Of a DNA stretch of 35,068 bases, positions 23,471 through 31,832 are shown in pieces. Origin of the DNA: an uncultured Collinsella sp. GTDB lineage: Bacteria; Actinomycetota; Coriobacteriia; Coriobacteriales; Coriobacteriaceae. The translations under genes and the position numbers were made by a program. The DNA is taken from assembly GCA_958421655.1 (NCBI GenBank), contig CATZMG010000015.1, forward strand, positions 1-35,068, written 5' to 3'. How positions within the stretch are numbered: the stretch's first letter is position 1; each line of letters starts with the position of its first letter. Under the pieces are notes generated by a model, which saw nothing but the letters and a program-made list of their open reading frames with translations, had not been told where the DNA came from and ran no database searches.

Positions 23471-25644
23471 CCTCCGCTGACCTCCTTAAAGATGTGTCGA
23501 TACCGCATGGCGACCGCATCGCGCAAGGGACGCGTCGCCACGGAGTCAAGGTTGCAAGCATACCGCAAGAGCTCGACCGCGTCCAAATGGGCCCACTCGA
23601 TCAATTCCTCGTCGGCATCGAGGTCAACAAAGCGCAAGGTCACGCCGCCATGCTGGCGGTAACCCAGGATTTCGCCCTCGTGGCGCAGACGCAGGTCCAT
23701 CTGGGCGAGCGTAAAGCCGTCCGAGGTCTTCTCGAGCGACTGGAGGCGGTCTTGTGCCGTCGACGCGCCGCCGTTGCCCTTGGAGTGCGTCATGACCAGG
23801 CACGTTCCCGACACGCTGCCGCGACCTACGCGCCCGCGCAGCTGGTGCAAGGCCGCCAAACCAAAGCGCTCGCCGTTCTCGATGACCATGACGGTGGCGT
23901 TGGGCACGTCAACGCCCACCTCGACCACCGTGGTCGAGACGAGCACATCGATCTCGCCACGCTTAAAGGCATCGATGACCCGGTCCTTCTCCCCCGCCGG
24001 CATGCGGCCATGAAGACGCTCGATGGTAAGCCCCGGTAATGCCAGACGAAGGCGATCGAGCTCGGTCGCCGTGTCATGCAACGGCACGGGCACGGTCACG
24101 CGGCCTTCGTCGTCGCGAGCGATGCCGGGTACGTCTTCGAGCTCATCGGCCGAATCGCTCGGCTCCACGAGCGGACAGATCACATAGGCTTGCTGCCCCT
24201 TTTCGCGCGCCTCGCGAATGGCGCCATAGGCCAGGTCGCGACTCGACTCGGTGAGAACGCGCGTCTCAACGCCCGCCCCCGGAACGGGACGATGGCGGAT
24301 GATGCTCGTATCCAGGTCGCCGTACACCGAAAGCGCCAGCGTGCGCGGGATCGGCGTGGCAGTCATGACCAGCAAGTCGGCACCCGGGCCTTTTGCACGC
24401 AGGGCGTTTCGCTGGCCCACGCCAAAGCGGTGCTGCTCGTCGATCACCACAAGCGACAAATGCTTGAACGTGACGTTCTCCGAAAGCACCGCATGGGTAC
24501 CAAAGAGCACGTCGAGCTCGCCAGACTGGAGTCGAGCATGAATCTGTTCACGCTCGGCCGTCGGCGTGGCGCCCGTCAGGAGCGCCCAGGTCATGCCAGC
24601 CTGCGAGAGCAAGGGGCCGGTCTTATCGGCATATTGACGCGCCAGCACGCCCGTGGGCGCCATAACGCAGGCCTGCGTGCCGCTATCGGTAGCCACAGCC
24701 AGCGCGCAGGCGGCAACGGCGGTCTTACCGGTACCGACATCGCCCAGCAGCAGGCGGTTCATCACGCGCCCGCCATCGCACATATCGCGCAGGATATCTT
24801 GGAACGCGGCCTCCTGCTCGTCGCTCAGCGAAAATGGCAGGGCTTGCTTGAGCGCGGCCAGGTGCTCGCCCGCGGCGTGGGCGTAGGGCACCACATCGAC
24901 CAGGCTGCCGACGTTGCGCAGGCGCAGCGCCAGCTGCAGGTAAAGGCACTCCTCGTAGGCAAGCCGTGCGCGCGCGATATCGCGCTCAGCCATGCTCGAG
25001 GGAAAGTGAATTGATCGAAGCGCACGAGCATTGCTCATCAGGCGACGTTTAACGCGCAAGCGTGCGGGAATCGGGTCGAAGGGATTGCCGACGACCTCGA
25101 GCGCGCCACTTACGATGCGGCGCATCCATGCCTGGCTCACGCCGTCACTCACATAATGGACCGGCAAAATGGAGCCCGCAGCACGCCCGTCATCGAGCTT
25201 TTCAAAGTGCGGCGAGGCCATCTGCTTAAAACCGTAGGCAAACTCGACCTTGCCCATCACGGCCAGGCGGTCGCCCTGCTTAAGCTGCTGGGCAATCCAA
25301 GGCTGACGGAAAAAGGCGACCTGCAGCACGCCCGTCTCGTCAACGAGTGAGACCTCGGTCACCTGCATGCGCGGACGCGGCTTCTTTTGAACGATACGGT
25401 CGACCGTGGCGATGATGGTGCACACGGTACCGATGGGCGCCATCTCGATGGACCAGGAGCGCGTAAAGTCCAGGTATCGATGAGGGATATGGAGAAGGAG
25501 GTCCCCCACCGTCCGAATTCCCAGACGGCGAAGGGCCTCCTCACGTTTACCCGAAACATATTTGAGTCGCGCGATATCCTCGTCGAGCGCATTGCTCTGG
25601 GCAAAGCGCTCCGAGACGCGCGGCACGGAGCACAGCTCGGACAT
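23467..25644 (-). CDS. recG: ATP-dependent DNA helicase RecG
   Basis: RecG remodels stalled forks and Holliday junctions. The 725-residue protein has an N-terminal wedge/OB domain (about 60-160), then helicase motifs: Walker A GDVGTGKT (301-308), APTGVLARQ, DEQH (402-405) in VVIDEQHRFGVGQR, TATPIPRTLAL, VVEVGVDVPNA and QLRGRVGRG. ATG at 25644 is chosen because it lies just after the fakA stop (10-base gap) and starts family-like sequence; reading further upstream in frame only crosses fakA. The ribosome binding site is weak, suggesting coupling to fakA. Confidence 0.95.
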   Translation of the reverse strand: MSELCSVPRVSERFAQSNALDEDIARLKYVSGKREEALRRLGIRTVGDLLLHIPHRYLDFTRSWSIEMAPIGTVCTIIATVDRIVQKKPRPRMQVTEVSLVDETGVLQVAFFRQPWIAQQLKQGDRLAVMGKVEFAYGFKQMASPHFEKLDDGRAAGSILPVHYVSDGVSQAWMRRIVSGALEVVGNPFDPIPARLRVKRRLMSNARALRSIHFPSSMAERDIARARLAYEECLYLQLALRLRNVGSLVDVVPYAHAAGEHLAALKQALPFSLSDEQEAAFQDILRDMCDGGRVMNRLLLGDVGTGKTAVAACALAVATDSGTQACVMAPTGVLARQYADKTGPLLSQAGMTWALLTGATPTAEREQIHARLQSGELDVLFGTHAVLSENVTFKHLSLVVIDEQHRFGVGQRNALRAKGPGADLLVMTATPIPRTLALSVYGDLDTSIIRHRPVPGAGVETRVLTESSRDLAYGAIREAREKGQQAYVICPLVEPSDSADELEDVPGIARDDEGRVTVPVPLHDTATELDRLRLALPGLTIERLHGRMPAGEKDRVIDAFKRGEIDVLVSTTVVEVGVDVPNATVMVIENGERFGLAALHQLRGRVGRGSVSGTCLVMTHSKGNGGASTAQDRLQSLEKTSDGFTLAQMDLRLRHEGEILGYRQHGGVTLRFVDLDADEELIEWAHLDAVELLRYACNLDSVATRPLRDAVAMRYRHIFKEVSGG

Positions 25645-25654
25645 GGGCAGTTGC

Positions 25655-27316
25655 CTACTCGATCGAGAAGATAACGGGATAGAGCGGCTGCTCGCCACGA
25701 TGGGCGTCAATCTCCAGATCGGGCTGAGCCTCCTCAATGGCGTCGACAATCTCCTGGAAGGCCTCATCGGACAGTTCCTCGCCTGCCAGAATCGTCAGCG
25801 CGTCGCCCTCCTCTTCCTCCTGCATGCGGTTGATGCAATCGAGCGTGACCTGTTTCACATCAGAGCCGACCACATCGATGGAACCGGCAATGATACCCAT
25901 AACGTCACCGGAGTGAATCGGGGAGCCGTCCGAGGCGCTGGAGTCGCGCACGGCGCGGGTGACCTCGCCATCGCGGACCTCGCTGATGGCGTCGACCATA
26001 GCGGCGACGGCGTCCTCGAGCTCGGAATCGGGCAGGACCGCGAACAGCGCGGAGAACGCCTGGGGAACGGTCTTGGTAGGAACGACGGCGACCTTCTTAT
26101 CGGTGCAGGCAGAGGCTGCGGCCTCGGCAGCCATGCGGATGTTACCGTTGTTGGGCAGGATGATAACCGAGGTCGCGTTGACCTGGTCGACGGCGCCCAG
26201 CAGGTCGGCGGTCGAGGGGTTCATGGTCTGGCCGCCCGAGACGATCACGTCAACGCCGAGGGACTTGAGGATGTCGGCCTCGCCGGAACCGGCGGCAACG
26301 GCGACAAAGCCCAGGGCCTTCGCGGGCTCGGCGGCCTTCTCCTGATCCTCGTGGATCTTGGCGGTACGGTCGTGGGCCTCCATCTCCATATTATGGATAA
26401 AGACCTCATAGATCTGACCAAGCTGCAGCATGTGCTCGAGCACCAGGTTGGGCGTGTTGGAGTGCACGTGGATCTTGTAATCGGGGTAGGCACCCACGAG
26501 CAACTCGCAGTCGCCCATAGAGCCCAGGAACTTAAGGCACTCATCCTCGTCAAAGGGAGCGTCGGCCTTAAAGAGGAACTCGTTGCAGTAGCGGAACTCC
26601 GAGCCCTCCCAGTCGTCGTTGGCCTCGATCTCAACGCGATTGAGGGCCGCGTCGCGGGCAGAGCCAGCGGAATCAAACGTGGCGGAGAAATCCTCGACAA
26701 CGGTGCTGCGACCAAGTGCTGCAGCCACAAAGTTCTCAAGGAAGATGGCAAAGCCAAAGGCGCCGGAGTCGACCACGCCGTTCTCCTTCAGAACGGGCAG
26801 CAGGTCGGGCGTGCGAGCGACGGACTGGTAGGCCTCGACGACGATGGCATCGAGCGCGTCCTCGGCCGAGAACTTCTTCTTTTCGCACTCGTCGGCCTTG
26901 GTCGAGACATCGCGCAGCACCGTGAGAATCGTGCCCTCGATGGGCTTACGGACGGCCTGGAAGGCGACCTTGACGGCGCGGCGGAACGCATAGGCGATGT
27001 TGGCGGACGTGATGGGCTCGTCGGCAGAGACAAGACCCTCGGCCACGCCGCGCAGGATCTGAGAGGTGATGACGCCGGAGTTGCCGCGGGCACCCATCAG
27101 GGAGCCGTGGGTGATGGCGCCGGCGATGGCCTCCATATCGGCATCGGCGGGAAGGGCGGAAAGCTCCTTGGTCACCGAGGCGAGCGTGAGCGACATGTTG
27201 GTACCGGTGTCGCCGTCGGGTACGGGGAAGACATTGAGCTTGTTGATCTCCTCGGCCTTGTCGGAAACAGCAGCCGCAGCGATCGGAAAACAGGTGCGAA
27301 TGGTCTTTGCAATCAT
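25655..27316 (-). CDS. fakA: Fatty acid kinase catalytic subunit FakA (DhaL-type)
   Basis: FakA phosphorylates fatty acids bound to FakB, giving acyl-phosphate that enters the PlsX/PlsY route. The 553-residue protein has an N-terminal DhaL domain with LNVFPVPDGDTGTNM (Asp34, Asp36 and Asn40 region binding Mg-ATP) and HGSLMGARGNSGVI, and a long C-terminal domain as in YloV proteins. Length matches the family. The start ATG at 27316 has GGAG 13 bases upstream, a wide spacing. The asp23-fakA-recG order is typical of Gram-positive bacteria. FakB partners (DegV family) are not in this window. Confidence 0.93.
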   Translation of the reverse strand: MIAKTIRTCFPIAAAAVSDKAEEINKLNVFPVPDGDTGTNMSLTLASVTKELSALPADADMEAIAGAITHGSLMGARGNSGVITSQILRGVAEGLVSADEPITSANIAYAFRRAVKVAFQAVRKPIEGTILTVLRDVSTKADECEKKKFSAEDALDAIVVEAYQSVARTPDLLPVLKENGVVDSGAFGFAIFLENFVAAALGRSTVVEDFSATFDSAGSARDAALNRVEIEANDDWEGSEFRYCNEFLFKADAPFDEDECLKFLGSMGDCELLVGAYPDYKIHVHSNTPNLVLEHMLQLGQIYEVFIHNMEMEAHDRTAKIHEDQEKAAEPAKALGFVAVAAGSGEADILKSLGVDVIVSGGQTMNPSTADLLGAVDQVNATSVIILPNNGNIRMAAEAAASACTDKKVAVVPTKTVPQAFSALFAVLPDSELEDAVAAMVDAISEVRDGEVTRAVRDSSASDGSPIHSGDVMGIIAGSIDVVGSDVKQVTLDCINRMQEEEEGDALTILAGEELSDEAFQEIVDAIEEAQPDLEIDAHRGEQPLYPVIFSIE

Positions 27317-27343
27317 GGGTATTTGAATCTCCGTTTTCGGATG

Positions 27344-27700
27344 CTAGTTCAGACGGCTCTTGAGCGCGTCGATGTGAATGCCGATCTTAAGGCTGGCGGG
27401 ATCGATCTGGGCGATCTCCTGCAGGGTGAAGGCAACGGAGCTCGAAAGATTGTGGCAGACGGACTTCATGTTGACGCCGTTCTCGAGCACGACGTGAAGA
27501 TCGACCGTAAGGCCGTTCTCGTCGGCGGAGACAAGCACGCCCTTGCGGAGGCGCTGACCGGCAAGCAGGCGCACGCTCTCGGCGCCCTGGAGCTGCTCAG
27601 CCATACCGACGACGCCATAGCACGTCATCGCGGCATAACCGGCAATATCGGCAATAACGTCGTTCGAGACGCTCAGGCTGCCGTTGATGGTCTCAGACAC
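27344..27700 (-). CDS. Asp23/Gls24 family envelope stress protein
   Basis: The 118-residue protein is a DUF322 (Asp23/Gls24/YloU) member. These are often linked to alkaline or envelope stress, and the YloU type sits next to fakA as it does here. Family marks are GSLSVSNDVIADIAGYAAMTCYGVVGM near the N terminus and VDLHVVLENGVNM in the middle. The GTG start at 27700 has AAGGAG 6 bases upstream. A 6-bp hairpin (27716-27732) lies just upstream of the ribosome binding site and may modulate translation. Confidence 0.9.
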   Translation of the reverse strand: MSETINGSLSVSNDVIADIAGYAAMTCYGVVGMAEQLQGAESVRLLAGQRLRKGVLVSADENGLTVDLHVVLENGVNMKSVCHNLSSSVAFTLQEIAQIDPASLKIGIHIDALKSRLN

Positions 27701-27860
27701 AAGAATCTCCTTATCTGGTGCTCACGGCACCATGTCGTGGGAGCAATCATTGCAATATTCTACAACGACCGCGCCATGTTGAGGTGATGGGTCGCGGGAT
27801 TACATCCTCGACACGAAATGTTGATATGGCAACGTTCGAGTCAAGTGGTCGCGGCATGAA

Positions 27861-27888
27861 AAAACCCGCCGCATAAGCGACGGGTTTT
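27861..27888 (-). terminator. Terminator after the tRNA-Asn genes
   Basis: A 12-position stem, bases 27861-27872 with 27877-27888, has one mismatch/wobble and a 4-base loop, and is followed by TT on the minus strand. It lies 6 bases after the CCA of the first tRNA gene. Confidence 0.75.
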
Positions 27889-27894
27889 ACAACC

Positions 27895-27969
27895 TGGCTC
27901 CCCGGGTAGGACTCGAACCTACAACAGCGCGGTTAACAGCCGCGTGCTCTACCATTGAGCTACCGAGGA
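27895..27969 (-). tRNA. tRNA-Asn (GTT), downstream copy
   Basis: The minus strand folds as a full cloverleaf: acceptor TCCTCGG with CCGGGGA, D-arm AGCTCAATGGTAGAGC, anticodon loop CTGTTAA with GTT in the centre, T-arm TAGG-TTCGAGT-CCTA, and an encoded CCA. It is identical to the copy at 28004, from which it is separated by 34 bases holding a small hairpin (27977-27994). Confidence 0.96.
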
Positions 27970-28003
27970 ATTTAAAAGCCCAGCTGAATGGGCTGAGAAA
28001 TTC

Positions 28004-28078
28004 TGGCTCCCCGGGTAGGACTCGAACCTACAACAGCGCGGTTAACAGCCGCGTGCTCTACCATTGAGCTACCGAGGA
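28004..28078 (-). tRNA. tRNA-Asn (GTT), upstream copy
   Basis: Identical in sequence to the copy at 27895, with the same GTT anticodon and encoded CCA. It is the first gene after a strong promoter, so both copies are probably cut from one precursor. Confidence 0.96.
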
Positions 28079-28108
28079 ATAGGTGCGTGCTCTCAAGCAA
28101 CGAAGTTT

Positions 28109-28136
28109 ATTATACGGACGAATCAGCTCAGGGCAA
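28109..28136 (-). promoter_or_regulatory. Promoter of the tRNA-Asn pair
   Basis: TTGCCC (28131-28136) and TATAAT (28109-28114) are 16 bases apart on the minus strand, a near-consensus sigma-70 promoter and the best in the window. RNA would start near 28102, about 24 bases before the first tRNA. Confidence 0.8.
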
Positions 28137-28164
28137 GAACTTTTTTAAGAAATTTTCCGCCCTT

Positions 28165-28216
28165 GTCATTGGGAACGTTCTTAAACGACTAGTCATTCAA
28201 GAACGTCCCCAACGAC
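28165..28216 (-). repeat. 26-bp intergenic hairpin, pairs fully only as minus-strand RNA
   Basis: Bases 28165-28190 face 28191-28216 with no loop beyond the ACTAGT centre. Twenty-two positions are Watson-Crick. The other four (28168/28213, 28174/28207, 28183/28198, 28186/28195) are A-C or C-A on the plus strand but U-G pairs on the minus strand. It lies past the rpoD terminator. GTCCCC at 28205-28210 recurs in the hairpins at 4768 and 7822. Confidence 0.7.
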
Positions 28217-28225
28217 TACATGAAA

Positions 28226-28255
28226 GCGCCCCCAAGCGGATGTGCTTGAGGGCGC
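28226..28255 (-). terminator. Terminator after rpoD
   Basis: Bases 28226-28237 pair with 28244-28255: 12 pairs, one of them G-U on the minus strand, with a 6-base loop, followed by TTT. It starts 11 bases past the rpoD stop. Confidence 0.75.
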
Positions 28256-28266
28256 CTCTTGCTTGA

Positions 28267-29616
28267 CTAGCTTTCGATATAGTCCTTGAGCTTGCTGCTG
28301 CGGCTGGGGTGACGGAGCTTGGCCAGGGTCTTGGACTCGATCTGGCGGATGCGCTCACGCGTGACGCCAAACTCACGACCGACTTCCTCGAGCGTACGGG
28401 GATGTCCGTCGACAAGGCCAAAGCGCAGCTCGATAACCTTGCGCTCACGATCGGCAAGCGAGTCGAGCACCTGGGTGAGCTGCTCTTGCAGCATGGAGAA
28501 GCTGGCGGCATCGGGCGGAACGATAGCCTGGGAATCCTCGATGAAGTCGCCCAGCTGAGAATCCTCTTCCTCGCCGATGGGGGTCTCGAGCGACACGGGC
28601 TCCTGCGAAATCTTCTGGATCTCGCGTACGCGGTCGGCACTCATGTCCATCTCGGCACCGATCTCCTCGGGGGTCGGGTCGCGGCCCAAGTCCTGAAGGA
28701 GCTGACGCTGCACGCGGACGAGTTTGTTGATGGTCTCGACCATGTGTACGGGAATACGGATGGTACGGGCCTGGTCGGCGATAGCGCGCGTGATGGCCTG
28801 ACGGATCCACCACGTGGCGTACGTGGAGAACTTAAAGCCCTTCTGGTAGTCGAACTTCTCGACGGCGCGGATCAGACCGAGGTTGCCCTCCTGGATCAGG
28901 TCCAGGAACAGCATGCCGCGGCCCACATAGCGCTTGGCGATGGAGACGACCAGACGCAGATTTGCGCTGATGAGTGCCTGCTTGGCTTCGAGGCCCACGT
29001 TCTCAATGCGCGTAAGACGACGCATCTCGGCACGCGTGAGCTCGAGCTCGCCTGACTCGGCAGCCTCAAGCTTCTCGGTGGCCTCGAGACCGGCCTCGAT
29101 CTTCATGGCCAGATCGACCTCTTCGGAGGCGGTCAGCAGGTCGACCTTGCCGATCTCCTTGAGGTACATACGAACCGGATCGCCGGTCAGCATCACCGTG
29201 GAGGCATCGATGCCACGCACGCGGGAGCGTGAACGGGACGTGCGCACGGTGCGCTTCTTCTTGCTCTTGGAAGAACCCATCTCGGCGTCGGCCTGACGGG
29301 CCATCTTGAGCTCATGATCGTCAAGCGAGCCGGAATCGTGCTCGTCGTCGTCATCGAAATCGTCGGTATCGGTATCGTTATCGTCATCGTCGACGTCCAT
29401 GGGGGCGTCGTCGTTACCGCTCGCGGAGATAATCTGGATGCCGCTGTTGCGCAGCGCGGAATACACCGCGGTGAGCTGCTCGTCAGAAACATCGATATCC
29501 TTCAGGGCGACCTGAATCTCGTCCTCGGTTACCGAAGTCCTGTTTGAGCCGTTGCCCATGAGCTTTGCAACGTAGGATTCCAGCCCAGTACCCGTGCTCT
29601 CAGTCTTTTTTGGCAC
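28267..29616 (-). CDS. rpoD: RNA polymerase primary sigma factor (sigma-70, RpoD)
   Basis: This is the main sigma factor. The 449-residue protein has a region 1.1-like start (ESYVAKLMGNGS), an Asp-rich stretch and a Lys/Arg/Ser-rich stretch, then region 1.2 (DPVRMYLKEIGKVDLL), regions 2.1-2.4 (NLRLVVSIAKRY, DLIQEGNLGLIRAVEKF, STYATWWIRQAI), region 3 and region 4 with RTLEEVGREFGVTRERIRQIE. I choose GTG at 29616, because AAGGGAG lies 6 bases upstream. The upstream ATG at 29631 has no ribosome binding site and would place that site inside codons 2-4. Confidence 0.95.
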   Translation of the reverse strand: MPKKTESTGTGLESYVAKLMGNGSNRTSVTEDEIQVALKDIDVSDEQLTAVYSALRNSGIQIISASGNDDAPMDVDDDDNDTDTDDFDDDDEHDSGSLDDHELKMARQADAEMGSSKSKKKRTVRTSRSRSRVRGIDASTVMLTGDPVRMYLKEIGKVDLLTASEEVDLAMKIEAGLEATEKLEAAESGELELTRAEMRRLTRIENVGLEAKQALISANLRLVVSIAKRYVGRGMLFLDLIQEGNLGLIRAVEKFDYQKGFKFSTYATWWIRQAITRAIADQARTIRIPVHMVETINKLVRVQRQLLQDLGRDPTPEEIGAEMDMSADRVREIQKISQEPVSLETPIGEEEDSQLGDFIEDSQAIVPPDAASFSMLQEQLTQVLDSLADRERKVIELRFGLVDGHPRTLEEVGREFGVTRERIRQIESKTLAKLRHPSRSSKLKDYIES

Positions 29617-29648
29617 AGATTCTCCCTTCATAGTCCACAGGACTCAAT

Positions 29649-29654
29649 ACTTTA
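29649..29654 (-). promoter_or_regulatory. rpoD: Putative -10 box for rpoD
   Basis: TAAAGT preceded by TGC gives an extended -10 element in the 110-base gap between dnaG and the chosen rpoD start. No clear -35 is seen. Just upstream a short 8-bp hairpin may weakly terminate dnaG transcripts. Confidence 0.35.
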
Positions 29655-29726
29655 GCACACACATTGACGTCTATACCCAAAAAGAGGACTGGATATAGGC
29701 GAGAATACGCTGGTTGACCACAACAT

Positions 29727-31832
29727 CTAGGCTTGTTCGGTGCCTGCGGCCTCCAGGCCGATCAAACGGAACGGGTCCGCCACGCCGCCGATCGACTTTT
29801 GCAGTTCGCGCTGACGCTGCGAGTCCTGCGCGGCCTGCACGGTCAGCGCGCGGCGGGCCTCATCATCGAGCGAACGGTCCTGGCGCAGCTTGGCCTGTGC
29901 GGCACGCATGCGGCGCTTGATGGTGTAGAGCTCGAGCGTATCGAGCATAAACACGATGTTCGTCTCGGTGGGGTGCTTGCTCGTCGCCGAGATGCGCCCG
30001 GCACTCACAAGCGTTGCCGCATCGGGACACACTGAGCGCGCAGCATCCATGCAGGCTGCAGGATCGGTTCCCGGCGGCGTTGCCAGAACGGCCCATGCGA
30101 TGGACTCGTGACGTGGGTCAACCCACTCGATGGAGCAGATACGGTCGGCATACGTGCGGAACAGGTCGGGGTAGCTCGTGAGCATCGTCAACAGCTCGCG
30201 CTCCCCTGCCAAGGACTTGCGCTCTAGATCGGTAAGAACCATCGGCGCCGCAGCCGGTGCGCCCAAACCATCAGCAACAGGCACAGCGCCCACACCATCA
30301 GGCACATCGATCGGCGGCAGGTCGTCGACAACCTCCACGGGAGCGGCACCGTAGGCATCGAGCGGGACGTAGTCGTACGGCTCTTCTTCGACCGGCGCAG
30401 ACACTGGCGGCGTCGCGCCCGATGCCCAAGCGCCGCGACCGGCATCGCGAGAACCCGACGCCCGACCGCCCGCGCCACCAGAGCGCTCGGCTTGCGCCCG
30501 CTGGCGTTCATAGTTCTGTTCACGGCGACGCTCCGCATCCTCGCGCTTGGCGACATCGCGAAACACGCGGCCCGAGCTCGCACGCACTGTTTCCAGATCC
30601 AAACCCAGCAGATCGGCAATCTGGATAAAGTACGTATCGATCATATAGCTATCGCGCAGCGGATAGATAAGCGTCAGCGCATCTTCCAGCGCCTTGGCGC
30701 GACCGCCCGGTGTGGTGATGTCGCTCGACTCCTGCAGCGAACGGTAGACAAAGTCCATGAGGGGCTCGGCAGCGTCGATGCGCGCCTGCAGTGCCTCGCC
30801 ACCATGCGCCGTGATGAACTCCATGGGATCGTTGCCGTCGGGCAGCACCACGCAGCGCAGGTCCATCGAATCCTGTTCGATAAACTGAATCGCGCGACGG
30901 GCGGCCTTCTGGCCCGCGGCATCGCCGTCAAACATATACACGATGCGCTTGGCAAAGCGGGTGAGCGTCTTGACATGATGCTCCGTGAGCGCGGTGCCCA
31001 GCGTAGCGACAACGTTTTTAATCCCCGCCTCCCAACAGGCGATGCAGTCGGTATAGCCCTCTACCACGATGGCGGTATCCTGAGCGACGATAAACTCCTT
31101 GGCCCAGTTAAAGCCATAGAGGTTTCGCTTTTTATGGAACACGCTCGTCTCGGCGGTGTTGAGGTACTTGGGTTGGCCGTCACCCATGATGCGCCCGCCA
31201 AAGGCAATGTTGTGACCCTGCTCGTCAAAGATGGGAAACATCACGCGGTCGTAGAAGCGGTCGGCAAGCTGCCCGCGCCCGCGGCTCACGGCAACGTTGG
31301 CGTCGATCATCTCCTGCGGGGTAAAACCCGCCTGGGACAGGTGCGACACCAGCGCGTTGCGGCCCGGTGCAAAGCCCAGGCAGTAGCGGCGGCAGACGTC
31401 GCCACCCATACCACGGCTGGCAAAGTACTCGCGTGGACGGCCGTCCTTACCGCGCATAAGCATGGTGTGGTAGAACTGGGCGGTCTCGGCACACAGATCG
31501 TAGATGCGGGCACGCTTGGTACCGCGCTCGCGACGATCTCCGGTGTCATGCAGCTCAATACCCGCACGATCGGCCAAATAGCGGATTGACTCGGGAAAGC
31601 TCAGGTTTTCGCGCTTCATGATATAGGTGAAGACGTCGCCGCCTTCGCCGCAGCCAAAGCAGTGCCAGACCTGCGTAGCGGGGATAATGTGGAAAGAAGG
31701 CGTCTTTTCGCCATGGAAGGGGCAGCAACCCCAAAACTCATGGCCGCGGGGCTTGAGCTCAACCGTTTCCTGCACGATGGCAACTAAGTCGGACGCAGCG
31801 CGTACCTGGTCTTTTTCCTCATCGCTAATCAC
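29727..31832 (-). CDS. dnaG: DNA primase DnaG
   Basis: DnaG makes RNA primers at the replication fork and binds DnaB helicase. The 701-residue protein has a CHC2 zinc finger with Cys37, His40, Cys58 and Cys61 (CPFHGEKTPSF, HCFGCGEGGDVF). Next is the Toprim core with VVEGYTDCIA and YMFDGDAAGQKAARRA, and then a low-complexity Arg/Gly/Ala linker at about 440-540. The C-terminal helicase-binding domain follows. The start is GTG at 31832 with GGGGGTGAG upstream, overlapping the ribF end by 8 bases. rpoD follows, a form of the classical dnaG-rpoD macromolecular synthesis operon. Confidence 0.96.
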   Translation of the reverse strand: MISDEEKDQVRAASDLVAIVQETVELKPRGHEFWGCCPFHGEKTPSFHIIPATQVWHCFGCGEGGDVFTYIMKRENLSFPESIRYLADRAGIELHDTGDRRERGTKRARIYDLCAETAQFYHTMLMRGKDGRPREYFASRGMGGDVCRRYCLGFAPGRNALVSHLSQAGFTPQEMIDANVAVSRGRGQLADRFYDRVMFPIFDEQGHNIAFGGRIMGDGQPKYLNTAETSVFHKKRNLYGFNWAKEFIVAQDTAIVVEGYTDCIACWEAGIKNVVATLGTALTEHHVKTLTRFAKRIVYMFDGDAAGQKAARRAIQFIEQDSMDLRCVVLPDGNDPMEFITAHGGEALQARIDAAEPLMDFVYRSLQESSDITTPGGRAKALEDALTLIYPLRDSYMIDTYFIQIADLLGLDLETVRASSGRVFRDVAKREDAERRREQNYERQRAQAERSGGAGGRASGSRDAGRGAWASGATPPVSAPVEEEPYDYVPLDAYGAAPVEVVDDLPPIDVPDGVGAVPVADGLGAPAAAPMVLTDLERKSLAGERELLTMLTSYPDLFRTYADRICSIEWVDPRHESIAWAVLATPPGTDPAACMDAARSVCPDAATLVSAGRISATSKHPTETNIVFMLDTLELYTIKRRMRAAQAKLRQDRSLDDEARRALTVQAAQDSQRQRELQKSIGGVADPFRLIGLEAAGTEQA

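Noticed and set aside
25562..27787. Plus-strand frame of 741 codons opposite fakA and asp23
   Set aside because: It spans two well-identified genes on the other strand and has no motif of its own.
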